Assembly: GCF_963675165.1 (NCBI RefSeq)
Contig: NC_087385.1
Coordinates: 3,100,501-3,164,500, forward strand
DNA: 64,000 bases
From: Halichondria panicea
Lineage: Eukaryota; Porifera; Demospongiae; Suberitida; Halichondriidae
Direction: 5' to 3'
Position numbers and translations under genes: made by a program. Shown piece by piece: positions 1-12,440 of this stretch; within the stretch, counting starts at the first letter, position 1; the number at the start of each line of letters is the position of its first letter. Under the pieces are notes generated by a model. The model worked only from the letters and a program-made list of their open reading frames with translations. It was not told the origin of the DNA and searched no databases.

Positions 1-1199
1 ACAATTGGTGTAATAGCAATGCCAGGTGCCAGCCTTTGTATTCTGCGCGGAGAATCACGTGCCGTATTTAACCTTTGACCGCATAATTTTCTCCTAGTAT
101 GTTAAAGTTGTGCTCGGGACCTGTGCTAGAACGGTGTGATCTAAAGAATTAGAGGCATATATCTACTTTATAGAATCCCAGCCAGCTAGAGCGCAAGAGG
201 TAAATATCCATGTAAGAAGAATTAGGAACGTTGAATTAGGTTTAATTATTGATTTTGACACCCTTTCTTACCACACCAGAGTATGCTATTCACTAGCAGC
301 ATGCGCCCTGGTAGTTTTGCAGTTTTGCAGTACAGGTTATTGTGTTGATGTGTAACATGCAAAAAGCAAAAGTGATTAAATGTAGACATTTTCCTGAGGT
401 AAAAAACTTCATGACCACCAGTTACTTGTACCTTAGTCACATGACAATCATCTGACTAATTTATATTCATAGATTGTCAAATTTGATTACAGCATTGAAT
501 GACAGGATAAAAATGACATTAAAATAAACAACTCAAAAGTTATATGCTAAAATCGTTTTTGTACATGGTAATGCACCTCTGAGATGACACAGTTTACTCT
601 TTAGAGCGTCTACTGATGTAAAAACTTCGATGTCGTTGACCAGTACTTCACCTCCTTTGTTCTTTGGATTAATGATCTTCAATACGTATGTAGCAGAATC
701 ACCATCACCACCACCACCGCACACATACAAGGCAATCAATCAATTGCTGGGCCATGGGAGGGGTACGGGTGGTGTACGTGTGGAGGTTAAAAGTGGGGGA
801 CTATCTAAGAATATAGGCCTAGAGTTAACTAGACATCTAGATCTAGCCTGCACAGAAACACTTGCTACACGGCCAGACACACATGGTTGAGACTGAGAAA
901 TGGCCGCAGAAGATTGGCTTTCCTCAGCGAAGATTATATCTGTACAAAGAGCTTCAGAAGAAAAAAATGTTGAGTACAATTTGAAGAGTGGCGTGCGTGT
1001 ATTGTGCGTGTATTGAGTATTGACTGTTGACTGTTACTGTTAATGTATGTATGTTACTGTTAATGTATGTATATATGATGGGCCATGCGGAGTCAAGTCT
1101 ATGTGCTGTATCCACTATCCAACCATTGCACTTTGAACTTGTCACACTGTTTAGACCTTCCTGTATGATATGCACAGGGCTAGGGACTGTATTAAATCT
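1..1199. other. Intergenic, no supported gene
   Basis: AT-rich DNA with only short overlapping ORFs and no recognisable domain. A duplicated stretch of about 23 bp built on ttactgttaatgtatgta lies at 1034-1073. It is one of many short tandem duplications in this window. I see no promoter or RNA gene that I could defend. Confidence 0.6.
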
Positions 1200-1963
1200 T
1201 CATCTTCATATTCTTTCAAATAGCTATCAAATAGATACCTGTACGTGGTGGATTGAGCAGTTATCCATAATCATTGTCTGTCAGGGAATGGTTGAGTAAC
1301 TGCTTCTCTCACAAAGTCTACAAATTTTTCACCATTGTTTGAACCAGAAGAAGTTAGTTCATAAGCCTCATAAGCCTCAACACCCTCAGATGAACACCCT
1401 CAGATGACATAGCAACCACCACGTGTAAAAAGTTGTGTACAAACAGCTCTTATAGCATACCCAAACTTGCGCAGCTGATCTCTTCTGTCTGTACCAGTTT
1501 CATCCACCCATACAAAAAAATCTCGAGGATACTGCAACATATTAGCCATGAATGCTGCTCTATGTTCAAGTGATCTTTGCTTTGGTCAGCTTCTTCCTGT
1601 TTCGATGGATTACCTTGCACACACACTCTTACTCCCGTTACTTCAAAAATAGACTTCGTGAAGGTATATTGCTGGATTCTCACAAATCAATCCAATGATA
1701 TAAATCTCATGTAAATTATCTAGCTTCCTCAACTCATATCTTTCAGCTCTCTTCAAGGGAGCAACATCACCAGTTGATTCATACAATCTGTGAGCTGTAC
1801 CAACTGCAATCTGAAGCCTGTAGGCAATCTCTTTATAAGTGAGACCCATTCCTATTCTCTGCCAAACAACCCTCCAGCCAATGTCAGTGGAGTAAGCAGA
1901 AGGCTCGGCAGAAGTCATATTATCTGTAGTCGTATCTGTTTTTTGAATCACGGAAACGATCAC
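1200..1963 (-). pseudogene. IS630/Tc1-mariner transposase relic
   Basis: Read on the minus strand, the N-terminal part has a helix-turn-helix region with the phrases WRVVWQRIGMGL and YKEIAYRLQIAVGT. These closely parallel the better preserved transposase at 54933-55900 (MRWRMIFQRIGMGL). Further along, in other frames, come the first catalytic aspartate in WVDETGTDRRD (about 1490-1530) and a second-aspartate motif MDNCSIHHV (about 1225-1255). The third acidic residue is not found. Frame changes and stops separate the pieces, and two back-to-back tandem duplications (9 bp at 1360-1377, 14 bp at 1379-1406) lie inside the coding region. I could not find terminal repeats for this copy. It is a non-functional cousin of the 54.8-57.1 kb element. 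Confidence 0.75.
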
Positions 1964-4120
1964 GAATATTCGAAGTCAAGAGCGAATGTACTCCAGCATG
2001 TACAGGTACAATTGCAAAGCTCTCATGGATTTTATAGGACTAACAGCTATGCAATCAAAGTAACAACAAATTGGAGACTCACCTTTTTGTCCGGTCAATG
2101 CAGCTGGTAGCATACTTGAGTACCATGGTACCAGGCCCACATGCAACTATAGGATTATAGTAGCAGTATCTAGTTATTGTGCCCTACAGCTACATGCTAT
2201 AATAGTATAAAGGCACACTACATACATTCAAAGAAGTATTTTGAGCTTACCTACAACTTGCTTACATCGTAGATCCAGCTTTTTAACATGTCCTCTTGGC
2301 TATAAGCTTAATCTGTTTTACTCTAATTTACTCTAATGCTACAACAAACACTAGCTAGCTAGCTACTTTTAATTTTAGCTACATTTCTTTTCAAATAATT
2401 ACTTCAACTTGGGTGTGGCCTACTATAATTAGCACACGCACGTGACTTAGAGACCACGCCCCATTAAATTGAAGTACAAATTAATATTGATTTCCTTAGA
2501 TACATTGAGCTCAATGTGGGTGTGGGTGGTTCAAACAGCGGTGGTTTTGGGAATCCCCAGCATCTGTGTCAAGAAAACCTGCGTCAGTACACCTGGTTTT
2601 GGGACGCCCCCCGAATCAAACCAACATATGTACTGCGAGTTTGCACTTCGATGCTGGAAGACCCTTTCTTTCGTAGACACCTCAGTAATCTGGGTGGAGG
2701 GAATCTGGGTGGAGGGTGATGTGATGAGTCAGAATAGCAATCATGTGTTTAAATGTCGACTGTGATGTTCCTACTTGTTTTGGGTCGCTAAGGGACTCAA
2801 AGTAACCTTGGTAACTTATTGGTTTAATCATGTGATGGTGTTAGCCTGTAAGAATCCTTGGAGAGTGGTCGATGATAGGGTCCTTGGTCCCCTTTCCCTA
2901 CTGTTTAATGCAGACACCTCAGGGTTAATAGGTTAAGGTAGAGGATTCTCATTTTGAGGTTTGTATCACACTTTATAACACTAACACTTTAACGGTAACA
3001 CAACAACACAATGGCAGCACATAATTGCAAGACACTTTGTCTTGAATCCTTTTCTTCCTCTTTTCCATGGGGAGAAACTGTTCGCACAGCCAAAGACCTG
3101 GCGTCGTGTTGGAACGTATGCCTTCTCTGAACTACTCTACTGGGCTCAGGGGTTAGGGTACCTACTGGTTGTTTCCGTCCCGTCCCGTCCTATTGATTAT
3201 TATGTTACAACAATGATAGTCGTCTCAGCCTCCACAAGTTGGAGTATTGATGCAATCACACCCTATGGAATCGAACGCTGTAACAGAGACAAACCTGAAC
3301 CGTTCGCCAACTCATGTCGTCGTTGATCGTTGACAACCTGCCCCGCACCTCACCTTCTAGGTGACACACCTTTTAACAACCCTAGCACATTCCCTAACCT
3401 CGTGATACAACTTCTCGTAGTCCGCGGGGCTGTGGTTGTGGTGGACATCCAATAATCTTTATCTAACACTACATGACAACTATAACCCTATATATAGGAA
3501 AGAAGAAAGGAACAGTCTTGTACTCTTCTCTTAACAAATATTCTCGTAATTCTAATTAGAGCACGTCGTGTTGCAATTGTTGGTCAAGAGACAAGATTTG
3601 TGAGATAATTCTTGTTTATAAGGGTTAGGCTCTGTACTATAGTGCCGACCAGAAGTGAGGATCAGGTTAGGGAATGTATTTGGGTTATTTGGTTAGGTTA
3701 ATTTCTAAAGGCTGTGAAGAGAATGTGTGCCACTTAGAAGCCGTGAACCGGAGGCACAGAATCCAAGTATTATGAATGAATAACGGAGATAAATAAGATG
3801 AATGAATAACGGCTGCTTGTCCTAAGTTCTTGTATGTTTTGGTCTCCAGCTGTCGAAGTAGAGAGAGAAATTGTCGCCGTGTCGTCGTCAGTGTACTTTC
3901 GTCTTGTTGTCTCCCAGGTCTTCTTTGTCTTTGGAGCTCCTCAGCGTGGCGGTGGTGGTGGTGATTTCCTCTTTGCCTTCTTCTTAGCAGGTTCAGCAAA
4001 GTGTGAGGTAGAGTCAGACAGGACCGTTGGGTCGACCTCGTGAGGGAACCTTCCTTCACAGAGTATTGAGGATTGGCTGTGCGCCAGGTCCGGCTGCTGG
4101 CCCTAGTCGGTTTTCAATCC
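1964..4120. other. Intergenic, no supported gene
   Basis: Short ORFs only. It contains a perfect short duplication (aatctgggtggaggg at 2688-2717) and a run of GTGGTG-type simple repeat near 3950-3965. The ORF at 3042-3326 has no recognisable domain or splice structure and is not called. Nothing else is supported. Confidence 0.5.
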
Positions 4121-4129
4121 AAACTTGTT

Positions 4130-4830
4130 GAAGACGTCTCTGGGTGAACTTGTCATATGCCGACTAGGGCCAGAACGAACATGGCCTGTCTACGTCGACA
4201 GCATCTTGTGCTCCTTGAACACCGTTCGTGTACTGCCGCTTGTTCTCCCACTCCATGCCTGCCCACTCCATGCCTGCCACGATCTGTAGGGGTGTAGGGG
4301 TTAAGGTGAGGAAAAGTACTGAGTTAATATGATATGTACCTGTAGCAGGTGGTGCACAGCCGAGTCGTTGGCCACGCTTCTAAACATCTCCCACATCTTG
4401 GGACACTCGACGAGGGCCACAACGTCCTTCATTTCCACCCGTGACTGGGTGGCACGTTTCCTGATTGTGATAATTACATAGCATAATAATTATGATGTGT
4501 CAAATCTATACCGTCCTTCCGCCATGGGTCCGTCCGACATTCTGACGGAGAACTCCATGACCATTTCGTTGGCTTCTTCCGCTCTGCAGCCACTTCTTAA
4601 AGAACCTAGGAAAGGGTGACTCGGAGACCTGGTCGGGTTGGACAGCAGAGCGGGTTGGACATGGTGGTCCACTTCTTCTGCTGTCTGGTGACGTTGAGCT
4701 GCGGTATGCCAATCTCTGCCTCTCACAGCTCTTTTCAGCAGGTCCAACCTTTACTCCGTCGAGTACTTGGGGGTGCTTGGCCGGGTTTGCTGTTGCAACC
4801 TACAACAGGGCACTTTCTGTGAAACCTGAC
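4130..4830 (-). CDS. Exons of an unidentified spliced host gene
   Basis: On the minus strand, a reading frame with AEEANEMVMEFSVRMSDG ends in the codons for MAEG at a GT donor (about 4520). A 50-60 bp intron follows, ending in CAATCAG. The next exon (about 4462-4342, beginning KRATQSRVEMKDVVALVE) continues in phase to HHLLQ and ends at a GTACAT donor. A third possible exon near 4280-4190 starts IVAGMEWAGMEW, where GMEWA is a 15-bp in-frame tandem duplication. Matching phase, short introns and plausible protein composition support a real gene, or a piece of one. I do not recognise the product. Upstream of about 4600 the frame is ambiguous, so the 5' end is unknown. Confidence 0.45.
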
Positions 4831-5083
4831 TGCCGACGTACGTACGTACATGTGTATTTAGTTAGCATGTGTGTGTGACTCATCACTGCTGAGGGTCATC
4901 GTCACTCGCGGTTGTCAGGGGTTTTGCTCGGAGGAATTGGCAATGCATGTGTAACGTGTAACTAACGTCTTCATCATCCGCATCATCATCATCATCACTC
5001 TGTTTGTATAGTAACTCTGTTTATAAACTAAACGAACGGTATATATGCAAGTATTTGTGCCTAACCTCATCAACATCAAGGAT

Positions 5084-5272
5084 TGTTGGACAATTTCATT
5101 GGCTATCTATTTATAGTTTACTGTCATTACGTAATGTTATGTATGCCATGTGCGTTGAGAAGTATCTCACTGCAAAAATCGAAATAAGTGTTAACGTTTG
5201 AACTATCTAATATAATCCTAGTCAGCAGTAGCACCTCAGTGCATGGAATAGCTCTCTCTCCGAAATATTACA
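5084..5272 (+). repeat. BEL/Pao 5' LTR
   Basis: This 189-bp direct repeat starts TG, ends CA, and is identical by eye over its full length to 10855-11043. The primer site follows immediately at 5273. Confidence 0.95.
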
Positions 5273-5290
5273 TGGTCCTTCGAACCGGAT
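5273..5290 (+). other. Primer-binding site, tRNA-Tyr type
   Basis: The sequence TGGTCCTTCGAACCGGAT starts directly after the LTR. Its reverse complement matches the 3' end of metazoan tRNA-Tyr (acceptor strand TCGAAGG, discriminator A, CCA) except at two positions, one of which can wobble. The same motif occurs inverted at 54248-54265 in a second BEL remnant. Confidence 0.8.
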
Positions 5291-5353
5291 AGAGCTACTA
5301 AGCTGTGAAGAGCCGTTTAGAGAAACTTCCAAAATTGAAGAACGTGACCTCCA

Positions 5354-6603
5354 ATGGCGGAAGAACTAACGCGGAAGAGGAGAGTGAGAGGCGGCCACAA
5401 GGCGTCCGCCACTAGGATAATGACAAGAGTAGAGGAGATGCTGAGCTCTGGAGATGAACCACAACGAGCTGTGTTGAACCAGTTAAGCATGAGCCTCAAG
5501 GAGAAGCTGGAGGAGATTAAGCTACTGGATGCTGAGATTCTGACGCTTGTGGGAGATGATGAACTGGAGGATGAGATTGGGCGAGCTGACCACTACAAGG
5601 AGCGTGTCTACGCCAGCCTGATCGAGATTGAGGCTCCAGTGACATCTTGGGTCCCTGCAAGGACTACACCCGCAATGGGCTATGCCAGCAGTAAGGTCAG
5701 ACTACCTAAATTATTGATTAAGCCTTTCAATGGGATTTTAACTCAATGGACTGGACTCCCTTTTGGGACTCGTATAAGTGTGCAATTCATGAGAACCCCG
5801 AGCTTTCAAAGGTTGATAAGTTTAATTATTTGAGGTCTATGGTGTCTAATACGGCCCTCGAGGCAATATCTGGTTTGACCCTCACAGATGCTAATTATGA
5901 CGAAGCGATCGATCTATTGCAAAAGCGATTTGGTAATAAACAACTTATCATAAATAAACACATGGAGCAATTGCTACATGTCGATGGGGTGGCCTCCCAG
6001 AATGATACCAAAGGGATCAGACAATTGTACGATGTGATCGAATCGAACGTACGAAGCCTCAAATCGTTAGGGGTCAGTGCCGAGTCGTATGGATCGTTGT
6101 TATCATCTGTTTTAATGAGTAAGCTACCGTCCGAATTGAGATTAATCGCTAGTCGAAAGTTTGGAGACAGTGAAAGTTGGGATTTTACAGAGCTATTGGG
6201 TGTAATTGAAGAGGAGGTTCAGGCTCGAGAACGGTCAACAACACGGGCGAATTCTGAACCTACGCGGGGAACTGAAACCCGTCGACCAAAGGAACACCCG
6301 ACTGGAGCGGCACTATTTACCGAGACCACCACACTCAAATGCTGCTTTTGTGAACGAGAGCATGCTTCGCAAGATTGTCGAACGGTTGCAAGCATTGAGT
6401 CTCGTCGCGAGGTTATCAGAAGAACTGGTAGATGCTACATATGTCTTGGAAAGGGGCATGTGTCCCGGAACTGCCGCAGCCGAATCAAGTGTCGTAGTTG
6501 CAAAGGAAGGCACCATGTCGCGATATGTTCAGGCCAACCTAGGCGAAAGGCACCAGAAAAACAAACAACAGGAATCACCTCGTACAGGAGGGCTCGACCC
6601 TGA
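5354..6603 (+). pseudogene. gag: BEL/Pao gag, frame-broken
   Basis: Gag makes the particle and binds RNA. The frame starts at ATG 5354 and reads a charged N-terminal helical region, then the gag core (VRLPKLLIKPFNG). At 5747-5756 the five bases TGGAC are tandemly duplicated, and the core continues in another frame from about 5746 (WTPFWDSYKCAIHENPE, DKFNYLRS). Three zinc knuckles follow: CX2CX3HX4C at about 6340-6376, CX2CX4HX4C at about 6432-6473 and a third at about 6490-6528. The frame stops at 6603, and pol continues in a different frame. A 4-bp repeat within aaacaaacaac (about 6560-6570) could account for that second shift, but a natural frameshift cannot be excluded. Confidence 0.85.
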
Positions 6604-9600
6604 AGCCCCCCCATTCCAGCTACCAAAAACGGGATTATTATGGACGTATTCTAGTAAACCTGTACTTCTTCAAACAGCAAGAGCCACTGCATACAATCCA
6701 GACTGTCCGTCAACCTCTTTGAGTGTTCGAATGGTGATGGATACTGGCAGCCAGAGATCATACATTACAAACAGTGCGAGGAGCCGACTCGAGTTGACCG
6801 CTGCAGGAGAACAACGTATGACTATCATGGCATTTGGGTCCGCCCAGAATGGTGACAGTGTCTGTGAATATGTAAAACTAGGGCTCAAGCTGAAGAATGG
6901 GGAGACGCAAAATCTCTCACTGTTCACTGTACCTACGATCTGTGAGCCGTTAAAGCCTCATCCCCTCGTTGACTATAGAAGGACATATCCACACTTGAGT
7001 GGATTAGAGTTTGCTGACGATCCGGAAGACGCTGAGACAATCCATGTGGATATGCTAGTTGGGTCTGATCACTATTGGGACCTCGTAACCGGAGCACTGC
7101 AGAGAGGAACAAACGGGCCAGTTGCCATCGAAACGAGACTCGGATGGGTTCTCTCTGGTCCTATTTCCACTCCGAGTATGGATTCTCACGGTTTAATAAC
7201 ACATTCGCTGCACATCACTTGTGAAGGATTTGAGGAAAAGATGCTGAATGACACGATGAGATCGTTTTGGGAACTGGAATCCTTTGGAATCCCAAACACA
7301 GATCGATCACTGTACGATAAACTTCGTGACACAATAGAGTTTCGTGAAGGAAGGTACGAAGTTCAACTTCCATGGAAGGCACCGAGACTGGACCTTCCCA
7401 ACAACTACGCGCTTAGTTTGAAGAGATTGAAGGGGTTGCTTCGACGCCTCCGACACGACCCAGATGTACTACGCGAGTATGACATGGTGATCAAGACGCA
7501 GTTTGAGCAGGGGATAGTTGAATTAGTAGAGGATTTGGCAAACAGGCCCGATGTACACTATTTACCTCATCATCCAGTAATCCGAAAGGATAAAATGACC
7601 ACGAAAGTGCGAGTGGTCTACGATGCCTCGGCCAAAACGAGTGGGCCCTCTCTCAACGACTGTCTGGACCAAGGACCGAAATTCGATCAAAAAATCCTTG
7701 ACATTCTTTGTCCGTTTAGAACCCATCGAGTTGCTGTAACAGCCGATATCGAAAAGGCGTTTCTTATGATATCTGTGGCAGCTAAGGATCGAGATTTCTT
7801 GCGGTTCTTGTGGGTGGACGATGCAGTTAAGGACGAGCCGAGAATTGTTGTGTATCGGTTCGCTAGAGTGGTATTTGGGGTGAATGCCAGCCCCTTCTTG
7901 TTGAACGCCACCATCCGACACCATCTTGAAATACACGCGGACACACACCGTGAAATTGTTTCCAAGGTGATACGGTCGATCTATGTCGATGATATTGTAA
8001 CAGGTTCACAATCGGAAGAGCAAGCTTATCAGTTGTACAGTGAAGCTAAAACCTTGCTGAAGACGGGTGCATTCAACTTGCGAAAGTTTTACACTAATGC
8101 AACGAGATTGCAAGCTAAGGTGGACCTCGAGGAGTCGGCACAGCATCAAGATGAGCCTAAGCCAATGGAAACATATTCACAGTCCACACTGAGTGGCAAT
8201 GGAGAACTTTGCGATGCTGAGCAAAGAATTCTTGGATTGAAGTGGAATATCACCTCAGATCAGATTATCTTCTCATTAGCCGATTTGGCTGAACAAGCCC
8301 GAAGACTGGAGCCCACCAAAAGGAACGTCATCAGCCTTATCGGGAGGGTGTATGACCCATTAGGATTCTTGGCCCCAATTGTAGTGAGATACAAGGTGTT
8401 CATGCAGTCTTTATGCAAGGCCAAGATTGGCTGGGACGAGAAAATACCGGAGGCCTCGATAACGCAGTGGAGCAAACTCGTGTTGGCTTTGGAAGATGCG
8501 CAGCCTTTGACAATTCCTAGATGCTACCTGGAAGCTGTGCAAGGTGAAGTGCTTTCCTATCAGCTTTGCGGCTACTGTGATGCCTCACTGTCAGCGTACG
8601 CTGCAGTTATCTATTTGTTGATTGAGACCAAAGACAAGACTCACATGCGATTTGTGGTTGCCAAAACGAGAGTGGCACCTTTGAAGAAACAAACTGTACC
8701 TAGACTTGAGCTTCTCTCAGCAGTATTGCTCGCAAGATTAATGAACACGACAAAATTGAGTTTGAACCCAGAGATTGAGATATCCTCCTTTCACTGCTTC
8801 ATTGACTCCCAAGTCGCTCTATGCTGGATAAGAAATATAGGAAAGTCATGGAAGCCGTTCGTGCAAAACAGAGTGTCAGAAATTCGAAACCTGTTCCCAG
8901 TTGAGTGTTGGAATCACATACCAGGCGTTGAAAATCCTGCTGATGTGCCCTCAAGGGGAACTACACCTCTCGAATTATTGGTGAACAAATTGTGGCGAGA
9001 CGGTCCTAGCATGCCATTTAGGTATTCTGACAAAGCAACCGATGACGACCTTCCCTCGGAATGCCTCGAAGAGCTCCCGGCAAGCGAGAAACGAGCCGTA
9101 CATGGTCTTTTGACAATCGAGGAGTCTTCTGTTACGAACCTCATTCAGGTCAATAATTTTAGCGATATCAACAAACTTGTCAATGTTCTCACCTACGTAT
9201 TGAAGTTTTGTTCCTATATGAAGAGACTCATATCTCCTACCACAGTTTGTAAAAATGAAAGAATGATTGCCGAAGTACTCCTAATAAAGGAAGCACAACT
9301 GTTGCTGAGAGATCACAAGAATTTCTTAATGTGGGAGAAGCAGTTGTTCCTTTTCGAAGATGAACATGGAGTTTTGAGAAGTCGAGGGAGAATTGCCAAT
9401 GCAACTTTACCATACTCGACCAAGCACCCTATTATTTTGCCGAGTGACCATCCTCTGACAACAATGTATATCCGCCAATCTCATAGTCGAGTGCTACACA
9501 ACGGTGTAAAGGAGACCCTCACCGAACTCAGGTCACGATTCTGGGTGATAAAGGGAAGAAGTGTAGTCAAGCAAGTTCTTCACAGTTGCAACACCTGCAG

Positions 9601-10758
9601 ACGACACGAAGGAATGTCCTGCCGAGTACCACCACCCCCCCCATTGCCTACTTTTAGAGTTCAAGAAGCACCACCCTTTACGAGCACTGGTGTTGATTTT
9701 GCTGGACCATTGTACGTCAAGCATCCTGGTGGAGTGCAAACGAAGGTTTGGATAGTATTATACACTTGTTGTGTTACCAGAGCTATCCACCTGGACCTTG
9801 TGAGTGACATGTCGGCACCCGTTTAGCGCGAGGAGAGGCTTACCTGCAATGATGATATCTGATAATGGCAAAACTTTTGTAGCAGCAGCCAAGACCATCA
9901 AGAGGGTCGTATCCAGCCCAGAAGTACAGAACTATCTGGAAGGAACTGGTTGTGAATGGAGATTCAATGTCCCAAGGGCCCCATGGTGGGGAGGCTTGTT
10001 TGAACGACTTGTCAGATCGACTAAACGTTGCTTGAGGAAGGCTTTAGGTCAAGCCAAGTTTTCGTATGACGAATTGCTGACTGCCTTGGTAGAGATTGAG
10101 ATGGTGCTAAACTCTAGACCACTCACCTACATTTCTGCAGATGATTTGGATGAACCTCTCACACCTTCACACCTGCTTGTTGGCCGACGACTTATGAGCT
10201 TTCCGGACCACCTATTTTGTGACGAGGATACTGATTGCGAAGTGGACAGTTACCAACTAAATGCTCGATTGAAACATCTTAATTACTCATTGGATGCCTT
10301 TTGGAAAAGATGGAGAAAAGAATATTTGGTGGAATTGCGTGAAGCGCACCGTCACTATCGCAGTAATGGAGAACCACAAATCACTGAAGGTGACGTTGTT
10401 GTTGTTTACTCAGATGCCCAACCCCGTAGCTTTTGGAAGCTCGGAAGAATTGAACGACTACTAGTTGGAGCCGATGGCCAAATCAGGGCAGCTAGTAGCT
10501 AGTGTTAGAATCAGTAACAAGGGACGCACATCAGTAATGAACAGGCCCATCCAGCATTTGTACCCACTTGAGGCGGCCCCACCAGCTGATCCTGTGTTGG
10601 ACGATCCTGCATTGGAACCCACTGACGACAGCAAGAATCCCGACCAATCAACTAACGTTTCGCTGAGACCAAAGAGGTCTGCTGCTGCATTGGCTCGTGA
10701 CCGTATTCTAGCACAGGCAGCCTCTGATATGGAATTCGACACTGATAATGGAATTTGA
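6560..10758 (+). pseudogene. pol: BEL/Pao pol (protease-RT-RNase H-integrase), broken
   Basis: This is a polyprotein for processing, reverse transcription and integration. The aspartic protease motif MDTGSQRSYI lies at about 6733-6765. The RT region contains VRVVYDASAK (about 7609-7638), TADIEKAFLMI and IYVDDIVTG (about 7980-8005). RNase H carries YCDASLSAYAAV and FIDSQVALCWI (about 8570-8830). The integrase has an HHCC region ending CNTCRRHEG (about 9480-9610), TGVDFAGPL and, in a second frame, ISDNGKTF and VEIEMVLNSRPLT. At 9826 the first frame ends in a stop. The residues normally between the two integrase aspartates are partly missing, which suggests a small deletion. At 10490-10503 the heptamer agctagt is duplicated, and the C-terminal tail continues in the third frame to 10758. 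Confidence 0.9.
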
Positions 10759-10840
10759 CAAATAATGAATATGAACATGTGAACACATAAAACGTTTTAA
10801 TTGTTAGCCTTTACACATTTTAGTTGACCACGTAGCGTGT

Positions 10841-10854
10841 CAAAGTGGGGAGAG
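10841..10854 (+). other. Polypurine tract
   Basis: The purine-rich run aaagtggggagag sits immediately upstream of the 3' LTR. This is the usual plus-strand primer position. Confidence 0.7.
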
Positions 10855-11043
10855 TGTTGGACAATTTCATTGGCTATCTATTTATAGTTTACTGTCATTA
10901 CGTAATGTTATGTATGCCATGTGCGTTGAGAAGTATCTCACTGCAAAAATCGAAATAAGTGTTAACGTTTGAACTATCTAATATAATCCTAGTCAGCAGT
11001 AGCACCTCAGTGCATGGAATAGCTCTCTCTCCGAAATATTACA
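10855..11043 (+). repeat. BEL/Pao 3' LTR
   Basis: A 189-bp copy identical by eye to 5084-5272, followed by the AGGAT target duplication. Confidence 0.95.
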
Positions 11044-11048
11044 AGGAT

Positions 11049-12440
11049 AGTCGGCTTCTCCACCACCAGCCCTGCCATCTCCTTGCGTCGCACAGTCTGT
11101 ACAGTGTCTGGTTTAAGTGTAGTCTTAAATTATGACTGCAGTCGGAGCGCCCTATTGTTAAGGGCCTTAAATTATGTGCCCCCACTGCACCAGCAGTCGG
11201 ATCCCCTACCCCAGTACCTGTGCCAACCTCGTGCTGGTGAGCGTCCTATTGTTATGGTTGTAATGGCCTTAAATGATGTGTGTCTAACATCAACTACCAC
11301 TGCACCAGTCCACCTGTACTTGCGTCCTGTGTGCAGCAAGTTGTTAAGTGTATTCATAGCTCTTAAGTCTGTCTACCCTCTGTCTTAAGTGTAAGGTAGG
11401 TTGTTAAGTGCAATTACTTGAGGATGGCACACTCTCTGCTGATCATTCCTTTGACCTCTTGGTTCTCGGATGCGTGTCCTATTGTTAGTACATTTCGCTC
11501 TCCCAGGTACTTTAAGAGTTTCACACTTTCACACTCTTGAGACTGACCTCAGGTAGAGTGCCGTCCTTCTTCACCTTCCGAGCCTTCAACCACTTCCTTT
11601 TCTTTCGAAGCAGGACTCGTCAGGATCGGAAGAGTGTGAACTCAGTTCAACCTGTGTAAAGTAGTAATATGTATTGATTAAGTAATGTGTAACACCGTCC
11701 CGTCCCTTTCTGGACCCTGCCGACCATTTACCAGCAACCGAAAAAAGGGTCAGAGGTCAGCAACTTATGGATGGCACTGAGCACCCCACTGAGCACCCCA
11801 TCATTGTGAGCACTTGGTTGAGCACTTGGTCTGTCACGTGAGACTTCTCCCCAACCGTCAGATGAGAGATGAGGAAGCCCCGTCACGTGATTCTCCGTCA
11901 CGTGATTCTCCCCTCGACGAGACGAATCCCTGGCTATAACCCTAACCCCTAACCGAAATGTATTTCTAACGCTAATCTAACGCTAATCTCTCCTAAACCT
12001 AACCTATCTATCCTAACCCCTTCTAAACCTATTATGTATTATAATTTATACAGTTATACAAGTTATACAGTTATACAAGTTAATTGTATAGTGTGTACAT
12101 GTATAGTGTGTACACTGCAAAAAAAGTACACTGCAAAAAAGGTTTTGTTAAATCAACAAAAATTGTTGTGGTAACAAATTGACTTGTAATTAATTTGTGA
12201 GGGGATTTCCTATAGTAAACAAATGACCACGGTTAGTTTAGCTCCTCGAGGAACCCTGCACAGTACAGACTGATACTTATAACTATTAGACTATAATACA
12301 ACAGAGACGCTGCTACACTCTATCATGAGGAAGAGAGGACCACCAATTAGAGAGGACCACCAATTACTTCTTTCTTTCCTGTGGCTAAAAGGAGCAGAGT
12401 ATGATCTAATCAACAATAAAAATTAATTATTAATAATAGG
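11049..12440. other. Mostly intergenic; one possible minus-strand exon
   Basis: A minus-strand stretch at about 11657-11549 lies between an ACACAG acceptor and a GTCAGT donor. It reads through SSDPDESCFERKRK and KWLKARKVKKDGTLPE, so it may be an exon of an unidentified gene, but I could not place its neighbours in phase. The rest is rich in short duplications: ctaacgctaat at about 11970-11990, a cluster at 12045-12160 including gtatagtgtgtaca, and paired cccactgagcac near 11785. The CTAACC-like text at 11940-12030 is too irregular to be called telomeric. Confidence 0.35.

Larger units (their letters stand above)
5079..11048 (+). mobile_element. BEL/Pao LTR retrotransposon, nearly complete
   Basis: The element is bounded by two identical 189-bp LTRs that begin TGTTGG and end TTACA. 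It is flanked by the 5-bp direct repeat AGGAT (5079-5083 and 11044-11048), the duplication length usual for BEL/Pao. Between the LTRs are a tRNA-complementary primer site, a gag with three zinc knuckles, an aspartic protease, a reverse transcriptase with YVDD, RNase H, integrase and a polypurine tract. The domain order protease-RT-RNase H-integrase and the family-specific gag and pol regions identify BEL/Pao. Identical LTRs imply a recent insertion, yet the coding region is interrupted at four places, so this copy should not be functional as read here. Confidence 0.93.

Noticed and set aside
6206-6560. Extended start of the pol frame at ATG 6206
   Set aside because: This part is the out-of-frame shadow of gag and its zinc knuckles. 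The true pol sequence begins near 6560-6600.
11936-12030. CTAACC-like telomeric text
   Set aside because: Units are irregular (CTAACC, CTAACG, CTAAACC) and intermixed with other sequence; no true (TTAGGG)n array.
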